Positions 1-7,523 are shown, numbered from the stretch's first letter. The stretch is DNA of 44,736 bases from an uncultured Bacteroidales bacterium (GCA_902774995.1 CACYKR010000005.1:1-44736); one strand, 5' to 3'. Numbers and translations are program-made. The notes: generated by a model from the sequence alone, not told the origin.

Positions 1-145
1 CCATAGCAAAACAAGTTTTACTCTGGGGACCCCATTGAAGGGGTTATTCAGTTCTTGTACTACATCTTGTTATGAATAGACAATCTTTCAAAGATCACTG
101 TTTTTGCTTAAGCTCTTTAGGTGTAACCCCGTTTTTGAGCGAAAG
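1..145 (-). promoter_or_regulatory. probable rRNA operon leader
   Basis: Read on the minus strand, this stretch contains a CTTTGAAAG element, then GTAGTACAAGAAC, and ends with TTTTGCTATGG at the window edge. This order resembles the leader before 16S rRNA in Bacteroides-type rrn operons, where the mature gene begins AGAGTTTGATCC. The 16S gene itself would lie outside the window, so this is an inference from leader features only. No open reading frame of note fits here. Confidence 0.45.
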
Positions 146-151
146 CGGATG

Positions 152-183
152 CAAAGGTAGTACAAATTTTTGATATGACCAAA
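152..183 (-). promoter_or_regulatory. leftward promoter of the leader
   Basis: On the minus strand, TTTG (183-180), a 20-base spacer and TACCTTTG (159-152) match the Bacteroidota -33/-7 consensus exactly. It fires out of the left edge. Bases 184-396, between this and the queH promoter, are A+T-rich and hold no gene that I can support. Confidence 0.7.
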
Positions 184-396
184 TATTTCTGCAAAAAAAT
201 GCACTAAAAAATGCACTTTCTTTGTAACATGTTGATTTTCAATATATCTTATTTTTGTCCAATTTTGGCTAAGAAATGTTCTAATGGCTTAAATTGGCCA
301 AAACGGGCATTTTAGGGGTGTATCTGGGAGTTCTTATAGTATAATAATAAGGTACGCGTGTGCGCGTACGTGTATATAAATAAATTGCGTGCCGGT

Positions 397-428
397 CTTG
401 CGTATGTGCGATTTTTTTTGTACCTTTG
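397..428 (+). promoter_or_regulatory. queH promoter
   Basis: CTTG (397-400), 20 bases, then TACCTTTG (421-428). Transcription would start near 435, about 24 bases before the queH ATG, which supports the start chosen for that gene. Confidence 0.7.
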
Positions 429-458
429 CACCGAATTTGTACAACGAACGTGTAAGAA

Positions 459-1058
459 ATGGCAAAACAAGCGAATATCATTGTCCCGGAGGGTTGCAAG
501 AAAGTGCTGCTTCATGCGTGCTGCGCGCCGTGCTCGAGTGCGATTGTGGAATGGTTGCTGGCACATGAGATAGAGCCGGTGATCTATTATTACAATCCGA
601 ATATCTATCCACAGGAGGAATACGAGCTCCGCAAGAACGAGAGCAAACGTCATGCCGAGAGTCTCGGGGTGAAATGGATTGACGAGGGAGCTTATGAGCG
701 GGCGCATGCGGCATGGCGGTGCGCCGTAACGGGATTAGAGAACGAGCCGGAACGGGGTAAACGGTGCGAGGCGTGTTTCTACCACCGGCTGCAAGCAACA
801 GCCCGTAAAGCGCAGGAGTTGGGAATCGGTTTTTTCGCCACCACCCTCGCCTCTTCGCGATGGAAGAACCTTGAGCAAATCAATGCCGCAGGGCTAAAAG
901 CCTCGGAGGATGTACAAGGGACAAAGGTGCAGTTCTGGGCACAGAACTGGCGGAAGGATGGCCTGCAAGAAAGGCGGAACCAGTTGCTAAAGGAATATCA
1001 GTTTTACAACCAGCGGTATTGCGGGTGCGAGTTCTCCCTGCCCCGTGAGGAGCGGTAA
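459..1058 (+). CDS. queH: epoxyqueuosine reductase QueH
   Basis: This 199-residue protein matches QueH (former DUF208), the cobalamin-independent enzyme that reduces epoxyqueuosine to queuosine in the wobble position of tRNAs with GUN anticodons. Visible family marks are HACCAPCS at residues 19-26, the second pair RCEAC (C103, C106), and YCGCEF near the C-terminus (C188, C190). These cysteines are expected to bind the metal or iron-sulfur centre and form the redox disulfide. It is a cytoplasmic enzyme of the usual length for the family. The ATG at 459 sits about 30 bases after a clear TACCTTTG element, so the start is well placed. The gene stands alone and is followed by a strong hairpin at 1114-1152. 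Confidence 0.93.
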   Translation: MAKQANIIVPEGCKKVLLHACCAPCSSAIVEWLLAHEIEPVIYYYNPNIYPQEEYELRKNESKRHAESLGVKWIDEGAYERAHAAWRCAVTGLENEPERGKRCEACFYHRLQATARKAQELGIGFFATTLASSRWKNLEQINAAGLKASEDVQGTKVQFWAQNWRKDGLQERRNQLLKEYQFYNQRYCGCEFSLPREER

Positions 1059-1113
1059 CAAGCTAATGCAGCAAAAGAGGGAGCGGAAAAGAAGAAGCAA
1101 AGAAGAAGGGCAA

Positions 1114-1152
1114 CAACACACCCCCGCAGAGCGAATCTGCGGGGGTGTGTTG
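1114..1152. terminator. 17-bp perfect hairpin between convergent genes
   Basis: Arms 1114-1130 and 1136-1152 are exactly complementary over 17 bases, with a GCGAA loop. The hairpin lies between queH (rightward) and the leftward 48-codon gene, so it probably ends both transcripts. Neither side has a long T run. Confidence 0.7.
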
Positions 1153-1198
1153 CTTTGGAATTTCAGATTTGCTACGGGAGCAAGAAGAGGTCAGGATT

Positions 1199-1345
1199 TT
1201 AGAACTTCGGTGCGCGGGCTTTTTCCTGTTCTAAACCGCTGCTATTAATATTAAGCGTAGCTTCCTCACCCCCGCTGACGCATAAAGCACTTACTACACC
1301 GAGAGGCATTGCCTCTGTCATGGGAATCATATAATTCTTTTTCAT
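1199..1345 (-). CDS. 48-residue peptide of unknown function
   Basis: A 49-codon frame begins ATG (1345-1343), MKKNYMIPMTEAMPLG, and ends EKARAPKF before TAA (1201-1199). Short peptides starting MKK-Y-x-x-P, with a glycine/serine-rich middle, are frequent in Bacteroidales beside secreted proteins, and their role is unknown to me. Support comes from position. It follows the 729-residue secreted protein on the same strand by 38 bases, a gap filled by a heptamer repeat like those before other starts here, and it is followed by the hairpin at 1114-1152. There is no convincing signal peptide or membrane segment. Coding status is likely but not proven. Confidence 0.55.
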   Translation of the reverse strand: MKKNYMIPMTEAMPLGVVSALCVSGGEEATLNINSSGLEQEKARAPKF

Positions 1346-1349
1346 AAAG

Positions 1350-1378
1350 CTATTTACTATTTAGTCATTTACCATTTA
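1350..1378. repeat. CTATTTA-type heptamer repeat
   Basis: CTATTTA occurs twice in tandem (1350-1363), followed by GTCATTTA and CCATTTA. It fills the gap between the stop of the 729-residue gene (1384) and the start of the small peptide gene (1345). Confidence 0.6.
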
Positions 1379-1383
1379 TTCGG

Positions 1384-3573
1384 TCACTTAACCATTTGAC
1401 CTTGTGCGTTGTATTTCACACCGTTCTTAATAATGTACAGTTGTCCGTTCTCGATGCGTTTCTCTGATTCGCCAATCTTGGCGGATACATTCTCCACGGC
1501 TGTCGGCATCTTCGGTGCGATGACCAAACGTGCAGGAGCATGACGAGTAACGTCTTCTGAAGCATTATTCACCACAAAGTACGCACGGAAACCCTTCATG
1601 GAAGTAGCATCACCGGCTACAGGATAATAAAGTTCGTTACCCGAACCGACAAAGAGGTAATCTGTTGAATTTGTTGCATTCGGCAGTGTGGAACGCCCGA
1701 TGGTACCTACGAATTGCACGTTACCGGCTGTTACGGTGCTACCCGTGCTTGCGGTAACGGTCACGCCGGTAAAGGTCATGGAAGTGATGTCCGAACCGAT
1801 GCTCCATTTGATGAGATACGGCATGCCGGCTTCAATACTTGTCTCCTCTGTGATGGTGAGGTCAAGTTTGTCTCCGCCGTAGGAAGCATCAGAGAGGCTG
1901 TACAACTTGCAACCTGCCAACGGGCTTGCCGCCAGTTCCGATGCGTTCAGGCTGAACGGCAGACAGAGGGTGTTGAAGAAACCGTCCTTGAAGAGTTCGC
2001 GGTTGATAATGAGGTCTGTGGTGCCTCCCGCAGTAACAAGAGCCTCCATAGCATCCTCGATACCGTCCACGTTATCGCTGGTCTCCGGAGTAGCGGGAGT
2101 CGGATCTGGAATCGAACCACCGCCCGGAGCTGTTTCCGAAACAAGACGAACAGCAAGACCACGACTACGTGTTGTTACCTGATTTGCACGAATATAGTAC
2201 CCACCATTAAATGCTAAATTATATGCTGCATTTACTATATCAATATTCCTTGTACCTTCTTCAGGATCCTCAATAACCTCATGACGCTCAGCGGCAATAG
2301 AAGACCAATAGAAACCTATTTTGTCATCGTCCAATCCTATCACTTCATTGCCATTATAACGCATGCCGGTTACAGGCAAGAAAACCGCACCATGCGCTTC
2401 CAATGAATTGGTCCAATCTTCAGCAGTAATCTCATTCGAGTTATAATTATGATTACTTTGGTTCATACTTTCTGCGCTAAGAGCGTAATAACTCGGATCC
2501 CAATCATCAGGAAGAATAATCAAACCGTTATAAGATTGAACGCCAATATTCAATTTTGCATAGCAGAAACGGTATTCGGTTTCACGTTCATTCAATATAT
2601 AATCCCATTCTTCCTGAGTCAGCGTGCGCCAGGAGTTAGCAACGTTTCCTCCATTACTAATCGGGTTGATGCCCCAATCTGAATTGGCATACGTCCATTG
2701 ACCGGAAGTGATCGCAGGTCCGTACTCGCTATCCGTTGTGGAGCTTTGCCAAGGCTGGTAAGCCGTACCGCTGGCACTATTGCCGCTGGTAGCCCAGCCG
2801 AACAGGTCAATCCAATCAGACTGCGTATTACGACCGGATTCCGTATTGTTGCCGGCAGCATCGCCAATAAAGTCGTACTGGTGCTCCGCAAAACGCCACG
2901 TGTTAGTGCTGGCTTGGTACTGCAAGTTACCCTGCGAGAAATAGACCTGCTTGTCTGCACTGACAGAGAAAGCACCCGTCAGCTTGCCGGTAACGGCAGG
3001 AGTAGCGGGAGTCGGGTGCGAAAGATCTTCAGTTACATCCATGTTGTACCTATCTTCATTACTATATAACGCATCCGTAAGAAAACACCCGTTTTGGCCT
3101 TGTCCGGAAATAAACAAAGCGGTGTTGGTACTCGGGTTATCTGCAACAACGACTCCGTATCCATGATTGCCATAATCACTATTACTATTTCTTACAGCAA
3201 GTGTCCATACATCGTCTTGCTTCTGATAGAGTGCATACACTTTAATGGTTCTCTGAAGCTCTTTTTGCTCTTCTTCAGTTTTGCTAGACCAACCGGAGAA
3301 GTAATGAAAACAAGTTCCACTGACAGGGCTAGATACATGATACACATCATTATCCGGATCGTAATAACCGACAAATTCCAATTTCCACGGACCTTCCTTG
3401 ACGCCGTTTCCTACAAAGGGATTTGTAAATTCTTCTAACTCGCATGTCTGATTTACTGTCGGATAAGCGGGGTCACGCTGACAATCATAGCAGTAAGCAA
3501 ACTCTGTCGCCGCCCACATTGTTGTGGCACAGACGAGTGCCGCCAATAGAGTAAGTAATTTTACTTTTCTCAT
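1384..3573 (-). CDS. multidomain secreted protein, FISUMP-like module
   Basis: This 729-residue protein starts with a signal peptide (about 1-21, ending MWA). Residues 22-190 are an unrecognised cysteine-containing domain. Residues 200-480 form a module with VYFSQGNLQYQ, WIDLFGW, WRTLTQEEW and a closing RGLAVRLV, the style of FISUMP-like surface modules in Bacteroidales. Residues 515-690 carry FKDGFFNTLCLPF and MPYLIKW, another module common in secreted proteins of this order. Two proline-rich linkers (PTPATP) separate the parts. The last 22 residues (NGQLYII, then NGVKYNAQG) resemble the tail of the protein at 6025-6969 and may be a sorting or anchoring signal. It is probably cell-surface; the ligand is unknown. 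It is likely co-transcribed with the 48-codon gene downstream. Confidence 0.7.
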   Translation of the reverse strand: MRKVKLLTLLAALVCATTMWAATEFAYCYDCQRDPAYPTVNQTCELEEFTNPFVGNGVKEGPWKLEFVGYYDPDNDVYHVSSPVSGTCFHYFSGWSSKTEEEQKELQRTIKVYALYQKQDDVWTLAVRNSNSDYGNHGYGVVVADNPSTNTALFISGQGQNGCFLTDALYSNEDRYNMDVTEDLSHPTPATPAVTGKLTGAFSVSADKQVYFSQGNLQYQASTNTWRFAEHQYDFIGDAAGNNTESGRNTQSDWIDLFGWATSGNSASGTAYQPWQSSTTDSEYGPAITSGQWTYANSDWGINPISNGGNVANSWRTLTQEEWDYILNERETEYRFCYAKLNIGVQSYNGLIILPDDWDPSYYALSAESMNQSNHNYNSNEITAEDWTNSLEAHGAVFLPVTGMRYNGNEVIGLDDDKIGFYWSSIAAERHEVIEDPEEGTRNIDIVNAAYNLAFNGGYYIRANQVTTRSRGLAVRLVSETAPGGGSIPDPTPATPETSDNVDGIEDAMEALVTAGGTTDLIINRELFKDGFFNTLCLPFSLNASELAASPLAGCKLYSLSDASYGGDKLDLTITEETSIEAGMPYLIKWSIGSDITSMTFTGVTVTASTGSTVTAGNVQFVGTIGRSTLPNATNSTDYLFVGSGNELYYPVAGDATSMKGFRAYFVVNNASEDVTRHAPARLVIAPKMPTAVENVSAKIGESEKRIENGQLYIIKNGVKYNAQGQMVK

Positions 3574-3644
3574 AATGTTTTTTGTTTTTAATTGTTAATA
3601 ATATTATTTGGTTGTATATTCTAGGTGTTCTAGATTTTCTGGAC

Positions 3645-3722
3645 CGCTGCGCTATTCCGGGAGGCTTGACTGATGCGCTATTCCGGGAGGCTTGACCGCT
3701 GCGCTGTTCCGGGAGACCGGGG
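3645..3722. repeat. three tandem 26-bp units
   Basis: Units 3645-3670, 3671-3696 and 3697-3722 have an exact 26-base period. The core GCGCTATTCCGGGAG is shared by units 1 and 2, and unit 3 differs at a few bases, mostly in its last third. The array lies in the upstream region of the 729-residue secreted protein, roughly 70-150 bases before its start. Confidence 0.8.
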
Positions 3723-3798
3723 TGGCAGGAGGTTCTTGGCCGGAGGATAGCCGGAACAGATACAGACATAAGAAAAGCGTGCGCTTTCGCTGCTTCAT

Positions 3799-3937
3799 TT
3801 GATCTTTTGAGGATTCTGGACTACCTTTACAACTTCAAATTTATGCACGGAAAACTCACGCTGAAAACGTGAGCGTACATAAAACCGTGCTTGAAGTTGT
3901 AATGATTTTTGAAAGTGTCCAGTTTTCAAAAGATCAA
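3799..3937. mobile_element. MITE-like palindromic element
   Basis: Terminal inverted repeats TTGATCTTTTGA (3799-3810) and its complement (3926-3937) are exact over 12 bases. Inside are CTGGAC/GTCCAG, then nested arms ACAACTTCAA (3829-3838) with 3891-3900, GCACGG (3845-3850) with 3885-3890, and CTCACG (3855-3860) with 3868-3873. At 139 bp with no coding frame, this fits a miniature inverted-repeat element or remnant of an insertion sequence. No clear target-site duplication is visible. Confidence 0.55.
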
Positions 3938-4043
3938 GTATGGCTTATTACGCTTTATTACGGACGCACGCTTGCGCCTATTATCTTATGTATGCGGGGG
4001 TGAGGGGGGCTATTCGGGAGCCGCGCCACAACCTTTGCGAGTG

Positions 4044-4075
4044 CAAAGGTACAAAAAATAAATTAAATACGCAAA
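4044..4075 (-). promoter_or_regulatory. leftward promoter in the repeat-rich gap
   Basis: On the minus strand, TTTG (4075-4072), exactly 20 bases, then TACCTTTG (4051-4044). The nearest leftward gene is the secreted protein starting at 3573, so its transcript would have a leader of roughly 460 bases crossing the palindromic element and the 26-bp array. The remainder of 3574-4339 shows no gene. Confidence 0.65.
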
Positions 4076-4216
4076 TAATTAAAGCTTTTTTTTTGCAGAA
4101 AAAAAAGGTCTCTTATACTATATTATATATAAATATATAATATACTTTAGAAGGCTCATTTTCGGTCAAACCGGGGCTTGATCAGTCGGCATTGTTCCGG
4201 TAACGTGACAGGAATG

Positions 4217-4266
4217 ACGCGGTAATCACGCGCTAATAACCCGCTAATCACGCGGTAATCACGCGC
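4217..4266. repeat. 11-bp tandem repeat, ACGCGGTAATC type
   Basis: Four units of 11 bases (4217-4227, 4228-4238, 4239-4249, 4250-4260) and a partial fifth follow the pattern ACGCGGTAATC with single changes. The same family recurs in the opposite orientation at 28990-29033. Confidence 0.75.
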
Positions 4267-4295
4267 TTTTGGTGTGGTAAAGGGACCCCCCCCAA

Positions 4296-4312
4296 CCCCC
4301 TCTCAGAGGGGG
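4296..4312. terminator. possible terminator hairpin of the beta-helix operon
   Basis: CCCCCTC (4296-4302) pairs with GAGGGGG (4306-4312) around a 3-base loop, about 28 bases beyond the stop of the last gene of the leftward operon. There is no T run. A similar CCCTCCC/GGGAGGG hairpin follows aspA at 44486-44505. Confidence 0.35.
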
Positions 4313-4339
4313 AGAAGAGAGCACGGAGGAGGGGGAGGG

Positions 4340-6028
4340 TTACCACCCCCATCCTCCGCCACCGGGACCGCCGCCGGAGTTACCTCCTGAATAGGAAGAG
4401 AGGGTAACGGACGAGCCGCCGGAGACAGTAGCCGGGTAATAGCCTACTCCGTCAAAGATGCTTGTGCCGGAAGCTGTCACGCCGGATTTGAGGGTCGGTG
4501 TTGAGGCACCGGATACAACCATCGCCGAGCCTCCCGAAGCAGGAGTCTTGAAGGCAAAGGTGGTGCTGCCGACGGTAAGGGCGTACCATGTATTGGCGGT
4601 CCAAGAGGAAGTACTACTACCCCCCCATCCGCCTCCACCGGGACGACCTCCGCCGGAGGAAGAGGAGCCTGTGGAATAGCAGGACTGCGAGAGGCTGGCG
4701 CCGCTTTCCAGGCCGCCGATAGCTACTATCGTGCCGCCCTGCACGTAGAGTTTATAGCCGCCTTCGGTGTTTGCATCAATACCCACTTCGGGCGAGGAAG
4801 CAGAGACAGCATAGACCAGACCGCCCTTGATATAACAGTTGCCGTTGGAGTCGATTCCGTCATTGGATGTAGAATGGGCATAAACCATTCCTCCGGAAAT
4901 AGTGAGTGTGCCTCCGGCATTGATTGCATCGTCCGCCGAATAGGCATATATCTGTCCGCCGCTGATGGAAACCGCCCCTTTTGCCTCCATCGCTTCGGGA
5001 GCACCGGTGGTCGAACTGCTGCCGCCCCAGTGATTGCCGTTAGAAGAAGCAGAAGCATTGGAGACGACATGAATATCCCCGTCCGTGATCTCCAGATCTC
5101 CGGCCGCCTTGATCCCCTTGTATTCACAATTCACTTTGACCGTACCGCCGGAGAGGTAGATATTACCGGTGTCTTCGTCCTCATGGTCCGTTGTGATACC
5201 CGTGGAAGTAGTGCCGCCGAGGTCGCACTGGATGCCGTCGTCGCCAATGCCGGAGAGGGTGAGCGTGCCGCTCTTGATCTCCATATACTCCTCGCAGTTG
5301 ATGCCGTCGCCCACCGTCGAAGTGATGTTCAGCGTGAGGTTCTTGACAGAGATATACGACGCGGACTTGATGCCGTGCTTGGTGTTACCGGTGACGTTGA
5401 GCGTGCCGTTTCCTTGCAGCTGGAGCTGCCCCTTGCTGTAGATGCAGGCTTTCTGCGAACCCGAAGCGCAGTCAGTCAGCGTGTTGGTTGTTCCGCTCTT
5501 GGCGGAGAGCTGGATGCGCTTGGAGTTGGTGATATTGATGGCTGCGCCGGAGGGGTTGGTGAGCGTCACACCTGCCAGCGAGACCGTACACTTGTACGAA
5601 CCGGCGAGGGTAAGCGAACCGTTGGCGGAAGTGCCGCTGAGGGCGTAGGTGATTTCCGTCGCCAAGTCACTGCTCTGCGCAATAGAGACATGCGCGCCAT
5701 TGAGGGAGACGGTGACATATTTGGCGATGTTTCCCGCCACGGTGACCGCCGCAGAGGAAGCGTTATAGGCGATAGTAACGGTGGAGTCCGTCACAGCGGT
5801 CTCGTCCACCCACATCTTATCCACTTCGCTGAGCGTGAAGGATTTGCCCATCGCCGTGAGCGTAGTACCGTCCGAGAAAGGCATTACGCCCGCCTGCGAA
5901 GCGGGGAAGAGGTACGTCACATTACCCACCTGGACATTGAGAGTCTGTGCGTCAATGTACAAAGGGACAAATAATGTACAAAGGGACAATGTACAATGTA
6001 CAAAGGTTCGTATTGATATTCTTTTCAT
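4340..6028 (-). CDS. Cthe_2159-like beta-helix secreted protein
   Basis: This 562-residue exported protein has a signal peptide ending IDAQ (residues 25-28). Residues 30-75 are a small N-terminal domain (NVQVGNVTYLF, LSEVDKMWV). Residues 80-450 are a repeat domain of the Cthe_2159 family (DUF4353), a parallel beta-helix that binds polysaccharide in the clostridial founder. The rungs show as recurring turns KHGIKS, GDGINC, DDGIQC, YKGIKA, DDAINA, NDGIDS and EVGIDA. The C-terminus has two glycine/proline-rich stretches, and the protein ends GGWGW. It is the last gene of a leftward operon, overlapping the gene before it by ATGA. Much of its signal peptide is encoded by a GTACAA-type repeat (5953-6006). 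Its likely role is a surface adhesin or glycan-binding protein; the ligand is unknown. Confidence 0.8.
   Translation of the reverse strand: MKRISIRTFVHCTLSLCTLFVPLYIDAQTLNVQVGNVTYLFPASQAGVMPFSDGTTLTAMGKSFTLSEVDKMWVDETAVTDSTVTIAYNASSAAVTVAGNIAKYVTVSLNGAHVSIAQSSDLATEITYALSGTSANGSLTLAGSYKCTVSLAGVTLTNPSGAAINITNSKRIQLSAKSGTTNTLTDCASGSQKACIYSKGQLQLQGNGTLNVTGNTKHGIKSASYISVKNLTLNITSTVGDGINCEEYMEIKSGTLTLSGIGDDGIQCDLGGTTSTGITTDHEDEDTGNIYLSGGTVKVNCEYKGIKAAGDLEITDGDIHVVSNASASSNGNHWGGSSSTTGAPEAMEAKGAVSISGGQIYAYSADDAINAGGTLTISGGMVYAHSTSNDGIDSNGNCYIKGGLVYAVSASSPEVGIDANTEGGYKLYVQGGTIVAIGGLESGASLSQSCYSTGSSSSGGGRPGGGGWGGSSTSSWTANTWYALTVGSTTFAFKTPASGGSAMVVSGASTPTLKSGVTASGTSIFDGVGYYPATVSGGSSVTLSSYSGGNSGGGPGGGGWGW
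5953..6006. repeat. GTACAA-type repeat inside a signal peptide
   Basis: The plus strand reads as a chain of GTACAAAG, GGACAAT and GTACAAT words. On the coding (minus) strand the chain gives residues 8-25 of the protein starting at 6028, including the hydrophobic core and PLYID. Related copies lie at 6103-6136, 6912-6946 and 15597-15630. Confidence 0.8.
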
Positions 6029-6969
6029 TGATGTATTTCTTTACCTGTTATGGAATATGTTTTGCCGTTGCGCTCAATCAGGAGTATGCCGCCCCGGAGG
6101 ACCTTTGTACATTGTACATTGTCCCCTTGTACATTCACGATATCTTGCGTTGAGTAGGTGTTGAGCGTTGCTGTTGCGGCTACGCTTTTCGTGCCTGCTA
6201 TCTTGACCGCCTCGCCGGTTGAGCCGTAGATATTGATATTGATGGTACCGCCGGTCATGGTGAAGTTACCGGTGTTCTCTACGGACGTGTCGTCGGTCTT
6301 CAGATCGACCTGAATACCGTCGTCTCCATAGCCGCTGAGATTGAGCACACCGCTCTCCATGGAGAAATACTGGTTGCAGTTGATAGCATCTTTGACCGCC
6401 GAATAGACGTTAATGGTGCAGTTCTTCATCTCAATGTACTCGCCGGCTTTGATGGCGTGGGCGTAGTTGCCATAGACATTGAGTGTGCCGTAGCCCTTGA
6501 ATTGGATGTGCCCCTTGCAGTAGAGCGCGCCTTTCCAGGCATCGACAGCGGTGGAGGTACCGTCTTTGAGGGTGCTCGTCGTGCCGGTTTTGGCACTTAT
6601 CTCAATACGCTTGCCGTTCTGAATGTCTATCGCCGGACCGGTCGGGTTGGTGATAGAGACGCCGAAAAGCTCGACCGTCGCCTTGTAGGTGCCGTTAAAA
6701 GTGAACGAGCCGTCCGTGGTAGTGCCATAGAGGCCGTAGGTAATCTCATTGACAGCCGCACTCGCCGTTGAAGTAACCGTCACATCTCCGCCGCTGACGG
6801 AGGCAGTGATATAATTCTTGATGTCATTACTAACCACTATTGCCGCCGAAGAGCCGTTATAGGTCACTTTGACATAACTGGTCGTGTCAGAGGTATAGGA
6901 GACCTGTGCGTCAATGTACAAAGGAGCAATGTACAAAGTACAAAGGATTGCTACTAATATCTTTTTCAT
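6025..6969 (-). CDS. short Cthe_2159-like beta-helix protein with sorting-type tail
   Basis: This 314-residue exported protein is a paralogue of its downstream neighbour but only about half as long in the helix. It has a signal peptide to IDAQ (residue 22), the same start of the repeat domain (VKVTYNGSSAAIVV), and rungs AHAIKA, KDAINC and DDGIQV. The helix then stops near residue 275. There a GTACAA-type repeat encodes NVQGDNVQCTK, followed by a tail (GGILLIERNGKTY, ending EIHQ) that resembles the tail of the 729-residue secreted protein. It looks like a helix shortened and joined to a sorting tail through the repeat; that history is inference. The gene overlaps both neighbours by ATGA, so translation is probably coupled. 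Confidence 0.75.
   Translation of the reverse strand: MKKILVAILCTLYIAPLYIDAQVSYTSDTTSYVKVTYNGSSAAIVVSNDIKNYITASVSGGDVTVTSTASAAVNEITYGLYGTTTDGSFTFNGTYKATVELFGVSITNPTGPAIDIQNGKRIEISAKTGTTSTLKDGTSTAVDAWKGALYCKGHIQFKGYGTLNVYGNYAHAIKAGEYIEMKNCTINVYSAVKDAINCNQYFSMESGVLNLSGYGDDGIQVDLKTDDTSVENTGNFTMTGGTININIYGSTGEAVKIAGTKSVAATATLNTYSTQDIVNVQGDNVQCTKVLRGGILLIERNGKTYSITGKEIHQ
6103..6136. repeat. GTACAA-type repeat in the C-terminal region
   Basis: On the coding minus strand it reads as GTACAAG, GGGACAAT, GTACAAT and GTACAAAG words and encodes NVQGDNVQCTK in the 314-residue protein. The frame is the same as in the unrelated gene at 14979-16331. Confidence 0.8.
6912..6946. repeat. GTACAA-type repeat inside a signal peptide
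   Basis: It covers the hydrophobic core of the signal peptide of the gene starting at 6969. The coding strand gives ILCTLYIAPLYID, ending in the same PLYIDAQ as the neighbouring paralogue. Confidence 0.8.
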
Positions 6970-7370
6970 TTCAGTACAATGGTTTGCGTGTTGTTACCTT
7001 GTTTAATTACGTACGCGCCCGCGGGAAGCGTCCGGGCGGTTTCCATGAGGTCTCCGAACGTCCCGAGCGATACTCCCGTCATCGAAAAAGCAGTCACAGG
7101 CCGCTCCGCATCCAGCACCCGGCCAAGAGCCGATACCGTACTGCCGTCCTTGGAGAACTGCATATTCGCCAGGTCGGTCAGCGTGAAAGAGGCGGTGCCG
7201 GCAGTGTTTGTCACTTGGAGCGAGGAGCCGCTGACGGCAAGCGTCAGGTCCGACACATCCATCACCGTAGATGTCCCGCCGGTGTTGGTGAACACCAGAT
7301 AAGGATAGTCCGCAGCCTGCGCCATGAGAGAACATAACGCTACTGCCAATACAAACAGACTTCGTTTCAT
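6966..7370 (-). CDS. small secreted protein with type IX-like C-terminal tail
   Basis: This 134-residue protein has a signal peptide (1-19, ending AQA). Its body (YPYLVFTN, then LTDLANMQFSKDG) resembles the short N-terminal domain of the 562-residue beta-helix protein. The C-terminal 40 residues (AFSMTGVSLG, then LPAGAYVIKQG and TIVLK) look like the type A C-terminal domain used for type IX secretion in Bacteroidota. It is the first gene of the leftward operon, overlapping the next gene by ATGA. It may be a scaffold or partner of the beta-helix proteins; the function is not known. Confidence 0.65.
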   Translation of the reverse strand: MKRSLFVLAVALCSLMAQAADYPYLVFTNTGGTSTVMDVSDLTLAVSGSSLQVTNTAGTASFTLTDLANMQFSKDGSTVSALGRVLDAERPVTAFSMTGVSLGTFGDLMETARTLPAGAYVIKQGNNTQTIVLK

Positions 7371-7409
7371 ATCATATCATTTAAACGGTTGGTTATCTAA
7401 AATCGGTTG

Positions 7410-7417
7410 CAAAGGTA
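7410..7417 (-). promoter_or_regulatory. -7 element of the leftward beta-helix operon
   Basis: TACCTTTG on the minus strand lies 40 bases before the start at 7370. No good -33 TTTG is seen at the normal distance, which fits a promoter that needs an activator such as the divergent AraC-type protein. Confidence 0.55.
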
Positions 7418-7460
7418 CTGCTTTTTCCGCATATCTGCGTTACATAAAAATGGGGAAATA

Positions 7461-7473
7461 TTAGCAAAAAGGC
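7461..7473 (+). promoter_or_regulatory. candidate AraC operator, copy 1
   Basis: TTAGCAAAAAGGC starts 45 bases before the -7 box of the araC-type gene (7506) and lies 44 bases from the leftward -7 box (7417). It is followed by GTATTT, as in copy 3 (ATATTT). Confidence 0.55.
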
Positions 7474-7481
7474 GTATTTTA

Positions 7482-7513
7482 TTTGGTAGTATGAAAAAAA
7501 AGTACTATCTTTG
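7482..7513 (+). promoter_or_regulatory. promoter of the AraC-type regulator
   Basis: TTTG (7482-7485), 20 bases, then TATCTTTG (7506-7513). It places transcription start near 7520, so the regulator must start at the ATG at 7541 and not at the upstream TTG at 7511. Confidence 0.7.
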
Positions 7514-7523
7514 CAGCCGATTA

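Noticed and set aside
3940..4140. 66-codon plus-strand frame in the repeat-rich gap
   Set aside because: It crosses the leftward promoter at 4044-4075, has no homology that I recognise, and ends in A+T-rich low-complexity sequence.
4874..5974. Long 366-codon frame on the plus strand
   Set aside because: It is antisense to the beta-helix gene, lacks any family motif, and arises from the low-complexity glycine/serine codons of that gene.
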